Shown: piece by piece, positions 8,441 through 15,396 of the stretch
Layout: every line of letters begins with the position of its first letter
Numbering within the stretch: the first letter of the stretch is position 1
NCBI GenBank assembly: GCA_036506275.1
Contig: DASXSB010000059.1
Location: forward strand, 1 to 17,858
Source: DASXSB01 sp036506275
Lineage (GTDB): Bacteria > Methylomirabilota > Methylomirabilia > Rokubacteriales > CSP1-6
DNA length: 17,858 nucleotides
Reading direction: 5' to 3'
Notes under the pieces: model-generated
What the model saw: the letters and a program-made list of their open reading frames with translations, nothing else
Database searches by the model: none
Told to the model about the DNA's origin: nothing
Made by a program: the position numbers and the translations under genes

Positions 8441-9645
8441 GCTCCCGCGCTGCCGGCGGCCACCGCGTGGCCGTTGGGAGCGAGCTCGCAGGCGCCGCCG
8501 CCGTCGCGATGAATGCTCAGGTCGGTGATGGTGGGCGACGTGCCGCAGAGCGGGCACTTCGGGTCACGCCGCAGCCGTACCTCCCGGAACCGCATGCCGA
8601 GCGCGTCGTACGTGAGGAGGCGTCCGATGAGCGGATCGCCGATGCCGAGGATGAGCTTCACGGTTTCGGTCGCCTGCACGACCCCGATCATGCCTGGGAG
8701 CACGCCCAGGACCCCCGCCTCGCTTCAGCTGGGTACGAGGCCCGGCGGGGGCGGCGTCGGATAGAGGCAGCGGTAGCACGGTCCCGCGTTGGGCGCGAAG
8801 ACGGTCGCCATGCCCTCGAACTGGAAGATCGAGCCGTGCACGTTGGTCTTGCCGGCAAGGTAGCAGGCGTCGTTGACGAGATAGCGCGTCTCGAAGTTGT
8901 CGGAGCCGTCCACGACGAGGTCGTAGTCCTTGATGATCGACATCACGTTGTCGACGGTGATCCGCGTCGGCAGCGCCACCACGTTGACGTCCGGATTCAG
9001 CGCCTTGATCGTGCGCGCGCCCGACTCCACCTTCGGCTTGCCGACGTCGGCGGTGGTGTGGAGGATCTGCCGCTGGAGGTTCGAGACGTCCACGACGTCG
9101 CCGTCCATGAGACCGAGCGTGCCCACGCCCGCCGCCGCCAGGTAGAGCGCGGTCGGCGAACCGAGACCGCCGGCGCCGATCAGCAACACCTTCGACCGCA
9201 GCAGCTTCTGCTGACCCTTCTCGCCCACCTGGGAAAGCAGGAAGTGCCGGCTGTAGCGCTGGATCTGCTCCCCGCTCATGGGGACTTCCCGCACGACGGG
9301 CAAGCCAGACTGCACCCATTTCTGGTAGCCGCCCTGGAGGTTGATGACGGTGGGGTAGCCGAGCTCCTTGAGGGCCTTGGCCGCCAGCACCGAGCGTAGC
9401 CCGGTCTGGCAATACAGCACGATGGGTGTGGCAGGGTCGCTCACCGCCGTCCCCACCCGGAACTCGAGAAAGCCCCGGCTGATATTGGTGGCGCCGTCGA
9501 TGTGGCCGTCGCGGTACTCGTCGGGATCCCGGACGTCGATGACTTTCAGCGACTCGCCCGCCTGCAGCCGGCGCTGGATCTCGGTGGGACCTTCCTCGGG
9601 AACGATCTGTCGCGCCTCGGCGAGCATGTCCTTCAGCGTCTTCAT
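8437..9645 (-). CDS. moeB: Rhodanese-MoeB/ThiF fusion with in-frame TGA (candidate selenoprotein or nonsense mutant)
   Basis: A 402-codon gene for an E1-like adenylyltransferase that activates the C-terminus of a sulfur-carrier protein (MoaD/ThiS type). Residues 15-118 form a rhodanese domain with C79 in the YCQTGLRS loop. Residues 125-368 are the MoeB domain: ATP loop GAGGLGSP at 157-164, D246 in VVDGSDNFETR, and four zinc cysteines C290, C293, C364, C367. Codon 307 is TGA (8725-8727), where the family has its crossover-loop cysteine (usual motif SCxEAGVLG; here S-TGA-SEAGVLG). The frame continues unchanged to the real stop at 8437, with both downstream zinc cysteines kept. Without readthrough the protein ends at 306 residues, lacking half its zinc site. 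The rhodanese domain is N-terminal, opposite to MOCS3/Uba4/MoeZ. ATG 9645 is followed at once by MKTLKDML; no ribosome-binding site is seen. Confidence 0.85.
8693..8710 (-). promoter_or_regulatory. Candidate SECIS-like hairpin downstream of the in-frame TGA
   Basis: On the minus strand CCTGGG (8710-8705), the 6-nt loop CGTGCT and CCCAGG (8698-8693) form a perfect 6-bp stem-loop. The stem starts 14 nt after the TGA and the apical loop 20 nt after it. A G is the second loop base. These match the general rules for bacterial SECIS elements (apical loop about 16-37 nt after UGA, with a G in its first two bases). The same bases also encode conserved LGVLPG codons, so the palindrome could be partly coincidental. 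Confidence 0.45.
8725..8727 (-). other. In-frame TGA at the conserved cysteine codon of MoeB
   Basis: TGA is codon 307 of the rhodanese-MoeB gene. One base change from TGC (Cys) explains it and no frame change occurs across it. TGA ends at least six other genes here (glcD, glcE, glcF, the MFS gene, rmlA, rmlC), so a genome-wide reassignment is unlikely. Confidence 0.8.
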
Positions 9646-9652
9646 GGTCGTG

Positions 9653-9681
9653 ATAATACCCCATTCCCGGTCGAGTCTGAA
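9653..9681 (-). promoter_or_regulatory. Predicted promoter of the rhodanese-MoeB gene
   Basis: TTCAGA (9681-9676) and TATTAT (9658-9653) are separated by 17 nt, with 4/6 and 5/6 matches to the housekeeping sigma consensus. The -10 box ends 7 nt before the ATG, so the predicted transcript begins at or very near the start codon. It lies in the 102-nt divergent gap shared with rmlA. Confidence 0.5.
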
Positions 9682-9731
9682 CCCAATGCGCGCCAGGCGC
9701 TCAACCTTCCACGCCTCGCCACCGCGGCTGC

Positions 9732-9737
9732 TATACT
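9732..9737 (+). promoter_or_regulatory. TANNNT -10-like element, rmlA
   Basis: TATACT ends 10 nt before the GTG of rmlA. A weak GGAA lies at 9741-9744. No clear -35 box was found at the expected distance. It sits in the 102-nt gap between divergent moeB and rmlA; nothing else is evident in that gap. Confidence 0.4.
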
Positions 9738-9747
9738 CGCGGAAGTC

Positions 9748-10620
9748 GTGAAGGGAATCATCCTCGCTGGCGGCTCGGGCACCCGCTTGTACCCCCTCAC
9801 GCTCGCCATGAGCAAGCAGCTCGTGCCCGTCTACAACAAGCCGATGGTCTATTACCCCCTGTCCACGCTGATGCTCGCCGGCATCCGGGACATCCTGGTC
9901 ATCACCACCCCCACCGACCAGGATGCGTTCCGCCGGCTCCTCGGCGACGGAAGCCAGATCGGCCTCCGGCTTCAGTACGCCGCGCAGCCGAGCCCGGACG
10001 GGCTCGCCCAGGCCTTCCTGATCGGCCGCGACTTCATCGGCGACGACGGCGTCGCCCTCGCCCTCGGAGACAACATCTTTTATGGTCACGGGCTTCCGGA
10101 GTCGCTCCGGCGAGCCGCCGCCCGCGGTCGGGGCGCGACCATCTTCGCCTACTGGGTGCGAGATCCAGAGCGCTACGGCGTGGTCGAGTTCGACGACCAG
10201 GGTCGGCCCCTCGGCCTGGAGGAGAAGCCGGCCAAGCCTCGCTCGCCGTACGCGGTGACGGGACTCTACTTCTACGACAACTCCGTGGTCGAGATCGCCG
10301 CCGGCCTGCGGCCCTCGGCACGGGGCGAGCTCGAAATCACGGACGTGAACCGCGCCTACCTCACGGCGGGGACGCTGCACGTGGAGCGGCTCGGCCGCGG
10401 CGTGGCCTGGCTCGACACCGGCACCCACGAGGCGCTGCTGCAAGCCTCGACCTTCATCCAGACCATCGAGGAGCGGCAGGGGCTGATGGTCGCTTGCCTG
10501 GAGGAGATCGCCTACAAGCTCGGCTACATCAGCACGCGGGACGTCCTGCGCATCGCGGGCTCCATGCGGCGGAACTCGTACGGCGAGTACCTGATGCGGC
10601 TGGTCGAGCCGGAAGCGTGA
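9748..10620 (+). CDS. rmlA: Glucose-1-phosphate thymidylyltransferase RmlA
   Basis: A 290-residue nucleotidyltransferase that makes dTDP-glucose from glucose-1-phosphate and dTTP, the first step to dTDP-rhamnose and other dTDP-sugars. The N-terminal nucleotide-binding signature LAGGSGTRLYP is at 6-16, followed by SKQLVPVYNKPMVYYPL at 22-38. The metal-binding LGDNIFYG is at 106-113, EEKPAKPRS at 158-166 and WLDTGTHEAL at 221-230. Length matches the short RmlA class. The GTG at 9748 is chosen because conserved sequence (MKGIILAGG) starts there; the longer open frame upstream is antisense to moeB. It heads an rmlA-rmlC-rmlB operon with a 10-nt gap to rmlC. Confidence 0.95.
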   Translation: MKGIILAGGSGTRLYPLTLAMSKQLVPVYNKPMVYYPLSTLMLAGIRDILVITTPTDQDAFRRLLGDGSQIGLRLQYAAQPSPDGLAQAFLIGRDFIGDDGVALALGDNIFYGHGLPESLRRAAARGRGATIFAYWVRDPERYGVVEFDDQGRPLGLEEKPAKPRSPYAVTGLYFYDNSVVEIAAGLRPSARGELEITDVNRAYLTAGTLHVERLGRGVAWLDTGTHEALLQASTFIQTIEERQGLMVACLEEIAYKLGYISTRDVLRIAGSMRRNSYGEYLMRLVEPEA

Positions 10621-10630
10621 GCGCGCGTCG

Positions 10631-11167
10631 ATGGACCTGAGCCCCGACGCCAAGCGCGCCTTCCACCTCCAGTCGTACGCGCCGGCGGCGCGCATCGAGG
10701 GCGTCGAACTCGTCGAGCTGCGGCGGTTCGCCGACGACGGCGGGAGCATGACCGAGCTCGCGCGTCTCAGCGGCGGCCGGGCCGACGGCTTGGCCGGCTT
10801 CGAGGTGCGCCAGGTGAACTACAGCGAGCTGGAGCCGGGCGTCATCAAGGCGTTCCACATCCACACCCGCCAGACGGACGTGTGGTACGTGCCGCCGGGC
10901 GACCGCGTGCTCGTCGTCCTCCTCGACGTGCGGAAGGGCTCACGGACCGAGGGCGTGCGCATGCGCCTCGTCCTCGGGGCCGGCGCCTCCCGACTGCTGC
11001 GCATTCCGCCCGGCGTCGCCCACGGCCTGCGCAACCTCGCCACCGCGCCCGGCCGCATCATCTATTTCACCGACGTCCAGTTCTCTCCCGAACCCTCGGT
11101 GTGTGACGAGGGACGGCTCCCGTGGGACTACGCGGGGGCCGACGTCTGGGAGATGGCGCGAGGCTGA
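10631..11167 (+). CDS. rmlC: dTDP-4-dehydrorhamnose 3,5-epimerase-like cupin (RmlC family, divergent)
   Basis: A 178-residue cupin-fold protein placed between rmlA and rmlB, where RmlC, the 3,5-epimerase acting on dTDP-4-keto-6-deoxyglucose, is expected. Family features are the Q-V-N-Y-S strand at 61-65, the histidine pair in KAFHIHTRQTDVWYVPPGD at 73-91, GVAHGLRNL at 128-136 (H131 at the conserved AHG), IIYFTDVQFSPE at 143-154 and LPWDY at 163-167. The usual RGLHYQ motif is replaced by KAFHIH and the closing DPxxxIxWP is shortened, so it belongs to a divergent branch. Epimerase activity is likely from context but less sure than for its neighbours; a 3-only epimerase or isomerase of a related dTDP-sugar is possible. 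Its TGA overlaps the ATG of rmlB by one base. Confidence 0.8.
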   Translation: MDLSPDAKRAFHLQSYAPAARIEGVELVELRRFADDGGSMTELARLSGGRADGLAGFEVRQVNYSELEPGVIKAFHIHTRQTDVWYVPPGDRVLVVLLDVRKGSRTEGVRMRLVLGAGASRLLRIPPGVAHGLRNLATAPGRIIYFTDVQFSPEPSVCDEGRLPWDYAGADVWEMARG

Positions 11168-12189
11168 TGAAGCTCCTCGTCACCGGCGGCGCCGGCTTCA
11201 TCGGCTCCAACTTCATCCGCCACGTGCTGGTCACGCATCCCGAGGATTCCGTCGTCAACCTGGACAAGCTGACGTACGCCTCCCACTCCGTCGATACGCC
11301 CGCCAACCTCAAGGACGTGGAAGCCGATCCGCGTTACGCCGGCCGCTATCGGTTCGTGAAGGGCGACATCGCGGACGCCGCCCACGTGCGCGAGGTGATG
11401 GCGGACGTCGATGCCGTCGTCAACTTCGCGGCCTCCACCCACGTGGACCGGTCCATCCTCGCGCCCGACGAGATGCTGAGCGCGAACGTGGTGGGCGTCG
11501 TCACCCTGCTGGAGGCGGCCCGCGAACGACGCGTCGGCCGCGTGCTCCACATCAGCACGGACGAGGTTTACGGCAGCGTCCCGCGCGGATCGTCGCGGGA
11601 GAGCGACCCCCTGCGGCCGACCAACCCGTATTCCGCCTCCAAAGGCAGCGCGGATCTCTTCGTGCTCGCCTATGCCGCGACCTATGCACTGCCGGTCCTG
11701 ATCACGCGGTCGTCGAACAACTTCGGGCCCTACCAGCACCCGGAGAAGGTGATTCCGCTCTTCATCACGAATGCGCTGGAGGACCGGCCGTTGCCACTCT
11801 ACGGCGACGGGCGTAACGTGCGCGATTGGCTCTACGTCCTCGACAACTGCGCGGCCATCGACCTCGTGCTCCGCAAGGGCCACGAGGGCGAGGTCTACAA
11901 CATCGGCGGCGGCCACGAGGTCGAGAACATCGTCCTCACCCGCGAGATCTTGAGATTGACGGGGAAGCCGGAGACGCTGATCACGCCCGTGAAGGACCGC
12001 CCCGGGCACGATCGGCGTTATTCGGTCGACAGCAAGAAGGTTCGTCAGCTCGGGTGGACGCCGCGGCATCCGTTCGGGCGGGCGCTGGAGTCGACCGTGA
12101 CCTGGTATCGGGACCACGAAACGTGGTGGCGGCCGTTGAAGTCCGGCGAGTTCCGGACATACTACGAGCGTCAGTATGCGCAACGCTGA
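11167..12189 (+). CDS. rmlB: dTDP-glucose 4,6-dehydratase RmlB
   Basis: A 340-residue extended short-chain dehydrogenase/reductase converting dTDP-glucose to dTDP-4-keto-6-deoxyglucose. The NAD-binding loop is TGGAGFIG at 6-13. HISTDEVYG at 128-136 supplies the T131/D132/E133 trio used in dehydration, and the catalytic YxxxK is Y155/K159 in NPYSASKG. RSSNNFGPYQ at 181-190 and GDGRNVRDWLYV at 213-224 are diagnostic of RmlB. The ATG at 11167 overlaps the rmlC stop (TGATG), and a longer in-frame reading from 11122 would only add sequence inside rmlC. rmlD, the final reductase to dTDP-L-rhamnose, is not in the window, so the end product is uncertain. Confidence 0.95.
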   Translation: MKLLVTGGAGFIGSNFIRHVLVTHPEDSVVNLDKLTYASHSVDTPANLKDVEADPRYAGRYRFVKGDIADAAHVREVMADVDAVVNFAASTHVDRSILAPDEMLSANVVGVVTLLEAARERRVGRVLHISTDEVYGSVPRGSSRESDPLRPTNPYSASKGSADLFVLAYAATYALPVLITRSSNNFGPYQHPEKVIPLFITNALEDRPLPLYGDGRNVRDWLYVLDNCAAIDLVLRKGHEGEVYNIGGGHEVENIVLTREILRLTGKPETLITPVKDRPGHDRRYSVDSKKVRQLGWTPRHPFGRALESTVTWYRDHETWWRPLKSGEFRTYYERQYAQR

Positions 12190-12210
12190 CGCGCGCGGGG
12201 GAGGGTGCTC

Positions 12211-13230
12211 ATGAGGAGAACGGTTCTCGGTCCCGTGTTGGCGGCCACGGTGCTCGCCCCCGTCCTCGCCGCCGCCGTGCCCGCGCCCCGGGACCTTCGA
12301 CCGCGGCCGGAGACTCTGTCTCCGTACCCGACGTATGTCCAGCACGTGGAGCGCGCGGTGATCGGGCTGCGGGTGAAGGCCGCCGACGATGCCGTCTCCT
12401 CCGAGCGGCTCGGCAGCCGACGCTTCACGAGCGCGGTCATCTTCGATCAGCGAGGCTACGCCGTCACCGTCAGCTACGCCCTTCTCGACGCCGTGAAGGT
12501 GGAAGCGCGCTTCCGCGACGGCCGCGGGGTGGCGGCGAGCGTGGTCGGGATCGATTTCGACAGCGGCCTCGGCATCGTGAAGCTGGACGGCGAGGGGCCG
12601 TGGCCGACGGCGCGCCTCGGTGACTCCCGCGACGTGCGCGTGGGCGCGGTGTCGGGGACGGTCGGCGTGGACGAGGACGACGATCTCGTCTACGTCACGG
12701 GCGCCGTGAAGGCGATCCGTCGCTTCTCCGCGTACTGGGAATACATGCTCCCGCGCGCGCTCATCGTGGCGCCCTCGAGCCCGTCGTGGGGTGGCAGCGC
12801 GCTCGTCGACGAGCGCGGCGACGTCGTCGGCATCGCCTCCCTGCGCCTCGGGGAAGAGCCGTACGTGAACCTCGTCATTCCCATGGAGAAGTTCCTCCCC
12901 GTGAAGGACGAGCTGATCTCGGTGGGCAAGGTCGTGAGCCGCCCGCCGCGGCCGTGGCTCGGCGTCTACACGATCGGCGGTACCAACGGCGTCGTGGTCG
13001 ACGGCCTGTCTCCGCAAGGCCCGGCCTACCAGGCCGGCCTCCGCAAGGGCGACCGGGTGGTGGGCGTGAACGGCGTGGCCGTCTCTTCGCAAGAGGAGTT
13101 CTACGAGCAGCTCTGGCGCGGCGAGGCGGGCGACGTCATCCGCGTCGCGGTCATCCGGGAGGAAGGCCGGCGCGTGATCCCCGTGCGCTCGATCGATCGC
13201 GCTCAGCTGTACCGCACCGGCGGTCGCTAG
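12211..13230 (+). CDS. HtrA-like secreted pseudoprotease with PDZ domain
   Basis: A 339-residue protein with the layout of a one-PDZ HtrA protease but no catalytic triad. A signal peptide is clear (MRRTVLGPVLAATVLAPVLA, cleavage near 22-25). Aligning with the active protease at 3721-4812, the His of TNAHVV becomes Y89 in VTVSYALL, the Asp of VDLAVIK becomes G119 in SGLGIVK, and the Ser of NSGGPLV becomes W193 in SWGGSALV. The PDZ domain at about 248-325 (PWLGVYTIGG, then GLSPQGPAYQAGLRKGDRVV) is well kept. It is probably a periplasmic chaperone, adaptor or sensor rather than an enzyme. ATG 12211 is chosen over GTG 12205 because a GGAGG (12200-12204) lies 6 nt before it. It starts 21 nt after rmlB and may be the operon's last gene. 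The alignment was made by eye. Confidence 0.82.
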   Translation: MRRTVLGPVLAATVLAPVLAAAVPAPRDLRPRPETLSPYPTYVQHVERAVIGLRVKAADDAVSSERLGSRRFTSAVIFDQRGYAVTVSYALLDAVKVEARFRDGRGVAASVVGIDFDSGLGIVKLDGEGPWPTARLGDSRDVRVGAVSGTVGVDEDDDLVYVTGAVKAIRRFSAYWEYMLPRALIVAPSSPSWGGSALVDERGDVVGIASLRLGEEPYVNLVIPMEKFLPVKDELISVGKVVSRPPRPWLGVYTIGGTNGVVVDGLSPQGPAYQAGLRKGDRVVGVNGVAVSSQEEFYEQLWRGEAGDVIRVAVIREEGRRVIPVRSIDRAQLYRTGGR

Positions 13231-13232
13231 GG

Positions 13233-13240
13233 TATAAGCT
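13233..13240 (+). promoter_or_regulatory. -10-like element, HD-domain gene
   Basis: TATAAGCT contains both TATAAG (9 nt before the ATG) and TAAGCT (7 nt before the ATG). It lies in the 17-nt gap after the pseudoprotease stop, with no ribosome-binding site between it and the start codon. Confidence 0.4.
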
Positions 13241-13247
13241 CTCCGTA

Positions 13248-14654
13248 ATGAAGGGCGCCGCCGATACCTATCAGGGGCGCGGTCTGATCGCCGATCCCAT
13301 CCATCAGTACATCCTCTATACGCGTCCGGGCGGCATGGCGGGAGAGGCGACGGAGCAGGACGTCATCGACACCGCGTGGGTGCAGCGGCTGCGCCGGATC
13401 CCGCAGCTCCAGTCCGCGCGCTGGGTCTATCCCGCCGCCGAGCACAGCCGCTTCCAGCATTCGCTGGGCGCCATGCACCTCGCGGGGAAATTCGCGCAGC
13501 AGCTCTACCCGTCGCTGCACGCGATCTTCCCCGATGGGCCGTCGGCGCCCCTCCTCGAGGAGCTGCTGCGGATGGCGGGGCTGCTTCACGACGTGGGCCA
13601 CGGCCCCTTCGGACATTTCTTCGACGACAACTTCCTGGACGCCATCGGCCTCACCCACGAGCTCGTGGGCCAACGCATCATCCGCGAGGAGTTGGGCGAC
13701 ATCATCCGCCATCTCCGCCGGAGTCCCGCGGGCGCGTTCAACGCGGGCGAGCACATCGACCCCGAGTGGATCTGCTACCTGATGGGGAAGTCGTACACGC
13801 ACCCCCTCGAGTCCCACCCCAAGTGGCTGCCGTTCCTGAAGCCGCTGCTGTCGGGCGTGTTCACCGCCGACAACATGGACTACGTGCTCCGAGACTCCTA
13901 CATGTGCGGGGTGGCGGTGGGCCCCATCGACATCGAGCGCATCATGTACTACTCGTTCTTCAGCGAGAAGGGTCTGACGCTCGACCGCAGCGGGCTCCAG
14001 GCGTTCACCATGTTCTTGAACGCGCGGTTCTACATGTACACCAACGTCTACTACCACCGCACCACGCGCGGCATCGACCTCCATCTGAAGGAAATCTTCC
14101 GCGACACGATGCGCATCTTCTTCCCCTACGACCTCCGCAAGGACCTTCATCCGTATCTCCACCTCACGGAGTGGACACTCCTGGAGGAAGTGGGGCGCTG
14201 GCACGACGACGAGGAGAAGGAGCGGAAGGCCCTGGGGGCGGAGTGGCGGCAGATCCTCGATCGCCGCCTGAAATGGAGGATGTCGCACGAGGTCGTGCTC
14301 TCGATCTTCGAGCAGATACGCGGGCAGGGCTACTTGAAGACGGAAGAGGTCGAGCACCGCGTGCGTGAGTTCCTCCCGCCGTCCTTGCGCGGGTTCCCGT
14401 TCCGGATCGACATGGCGTTGCAGGACCCGCGGCCTCTCAATCCGCTCCAGATGGGAGACCGGCAGATCTACGTGTTCGACGGCTCCACCAAGCGGGTGGC
14501 GAAGGAGCCACTCACGGAGCTCCTGAAGTACCTCCCCGGCAAGGTCAACCAGTGCCGTGTCTTCGCCACCAGTCACGAGCACGACGCCGAGCTGGCGACC
14601 GCGCTCGAGCGCGCCCTCGCCGAAGAGCCGGCGTCCATCGTCACCAACGTCTAG
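13248..14654 (+). CDS. HD-superfamily phosphohydrolase (COG1078/SAMHD1-like)
   Basis: A 468-residue HD-domain protein of the dNTPase/SAMHD1-like class. The metal-binding residues are visible in order: H71 in RFQHSLG, H114-D115 in LLHDVGHGPFGH, and the distal Asp in TADNMDYVLRD (D208 or D211). These proteins hydrolyse phosphate esters, in known members often dNTPs; whether this one does is not shown. The long C-terminal half (about 280-468) is conserved-looking, with several aromatic and charged helices, as in bacterial YdhJ-type relatives. The ATG at 13248 follows the upstream stop by 17 nt, carries a -10-like hexamer instead of a ribosome-binding site, and is immediately followed by conserved sequence (GLIADPIHQYI). 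Confidence 0.88.
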   Translation: MKGAADTYQGRGLIADPIHQYILYTRPGGMAGEATEQDVIDTAWVQRLRRIPQLQSARWVYPAAEHSRFQHSLGAMHLAGKFAQQLYPSLHAIFPDGPSAPLLEELLRMAGLLHDVGHGPFGHFFDDNFLDAIGLTHELVGQRIIREELGDIIRHLRRSPAGAFNAGEHIDPEWICYLMGKSYTHPLESHPKWLPFLKPLLSGVFTADNMDYVLRDSYMCGVAVGPIDIERIMYYSFFSEKGLTLDRSGLQAFTMFLNARFYMYTNVYYHRTTRGIDLHLKEIFRDTMRIFFPYDLRKDLHPYLHLTEWTLLEEVGRWHDDEEKERKALGAEWRQILDRRLKWRMSHEVVLSIFEQIRGQGYLKTEEVEHRVREFLPPSLRGFPFRIDMALQDPRPLNPLQMGDRQIYVFDGSTKRVAKEPLTELLKYLPGKVNQCRVFATSHEHDAELATALERALAEEPASIVTNV

Positions 14655-14657
14655 AAA

Positions 14658-14673
14658 GCGGCGCCGGCGCCGC
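14658..14673. other. 16-nt perfect GC palindrome in the HD-FKBP gap
   Basis: GCGGCGCCGGCGCCGC is its own reverse complement. It begins 3 nt after the HD gene stop and ends 15 nt before the FKBP start. No T-run follows. It could be a protein-binding site, a transcript-stabilising structure or chance in GC-rich DNA. Confidence 0.4.
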
Positions 14674-14688
14674 GTAGAAGAGGTTTGC

Positions 14689-15363
14689 ATGCGCACAGTG
14701 GTCACGTGGTCGGTCGCCCTCGTCGTCGCCTCCGTCACCTGTGCGGGGGCGGCGAGTCCCGAGCTCAAGACCGACGATCAGAAGACGCTCTACGCCCTCG
14801 GTCTCGCCATCAGTCAGAACCTCGTCGGCTTCAGCCTGAGCGCGGCCGAGCTCGAGATCGTCACCGCCGGCCTCACCGACGGCGTCCTCAACCGCGAGAA
14901 GAAGGTGGATCTCCAGGCCTACGCCCCGAAGCTGCAGGCGCTGCAGACGGCGCGCCTCGGCGCCGCCGCCGCCACCGAGAAGAAAGCGGGCGCCGCCTTC
15001 ATCGACAAGGCGGCCACCGAGAAGGGGGCCACCAAGACCGCCTCCGGCCTCGTCATCGCGACCATCCGGCCGGGCACGGGCGCGTCACCGAAGGCAACGG
15101 ACCAGGTGAAGGTGCATTACCAGGGCACGCTCACCAACGGCACCGTGTTCGACAGCTCCGTGCAGCGCGGCGAGCCCGTCACCTTTCCGCTCAATCGCGT
15201 GATTCCGTGCTGGACGGAGGGGCTCCAGCTCATGAAGGTGGGCGGCAAGAGCCGGCTCGTCTGCCCGTCCGATCTCGCCTACGGCGACCGCGGCGCGCCG
15301 CCGAAGATCGGCCCCGGGGCCACGCTCGTGTTCGAGGTGGAACTCCTCGACATCGTCAAGTAG
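14689..15363 (+). CDS. Secreted FKBP-type peptidyl-prolyl cis-trans isomerase
   Basis: A 224-residue periplasmic folding catalyst. A signal peptide covers residues 1-22 (cleavage near AGAA/SPE). Residues 28-118 form a helical FkpA-type N-terminal dimerisation domain (DDQKTLYALGLAISQNL opens it). The FKBP domain at about 118-224 has the key pocket residues: Y144 in VHYQGTL, F154-D155 in TVFDSS, V171-I172, W175 in CWTEGLQ, Y198 in DLAYGD, and a closing LVFEVELLDI. C18 near the signal end does not make a good lipobox, so a soluble product is preferred. The ATG at 14689 has a purine-rich AGAAGAGG (14676-14683) 5 nt upstream, so a normal leader is likely even though a TAGAAG overlaps it. Confidence 0.92.
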   Translation: MRTVVTWSVALVVASVTCAGAASPELKTDDQKTLYALGLAISQNLVGFSLSAAELEIVTAGLTDGVLNREKKVDLQAYAPKLQALQTARLGAAAATEKKAGAAFIDKAATEKGATKTASGLVIATIRPGTGASPKATDQVKVHYQGTLTNGTVFDSSVQRGEPVTFPLNRVIPCWTEGLQLMKVGGKSRLVCPSDLAYGDRGAPPKIGPGATLVFEVELLDIVK

Positions 15364-15396
15364 CCGCGGTCGTCGGCGTGCGATTTGCTGGGCTGC

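Noticed and set aside
8725..8727. TGA generally reassigned to Cys or Trp in this organism
   Set aside because: TGA ends glcD, glcE, glcF, the MFS gene, rmlA and rmlC at the expected protein ends, and Cys codons elsewhere are normal.
8693..8760. A frameshift splitting moeB into two genes
   Set aside because: The parts before and after the TGA are in the same frame and continue the conserved motif directly, so a single-codon change explains it; no insertion or deletion is needed.
9646..10749. A long minus-strand open frame continuing upstream of moeB through rmlA
   Set aside because: It is antisense to rmlA and rmlC, has no family motifs, and arises because GC-rich coding DNA has few stops on the opposite strand.
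11128..13092. A 654-codon minus-strand open frame
   Set aside because: It lies antisense to rmlB and the pseudoprotease, is rich in Arg/His/Asp with no recognisable domain, and is a shadow of real genes.
14689..14760. Lipoprotein signal in the FKBP protein
   Set aside because: C18 is preceded by SVT, a poor lipobox, while AGAA/SPE gives a good ordinary signal-peptidase site.
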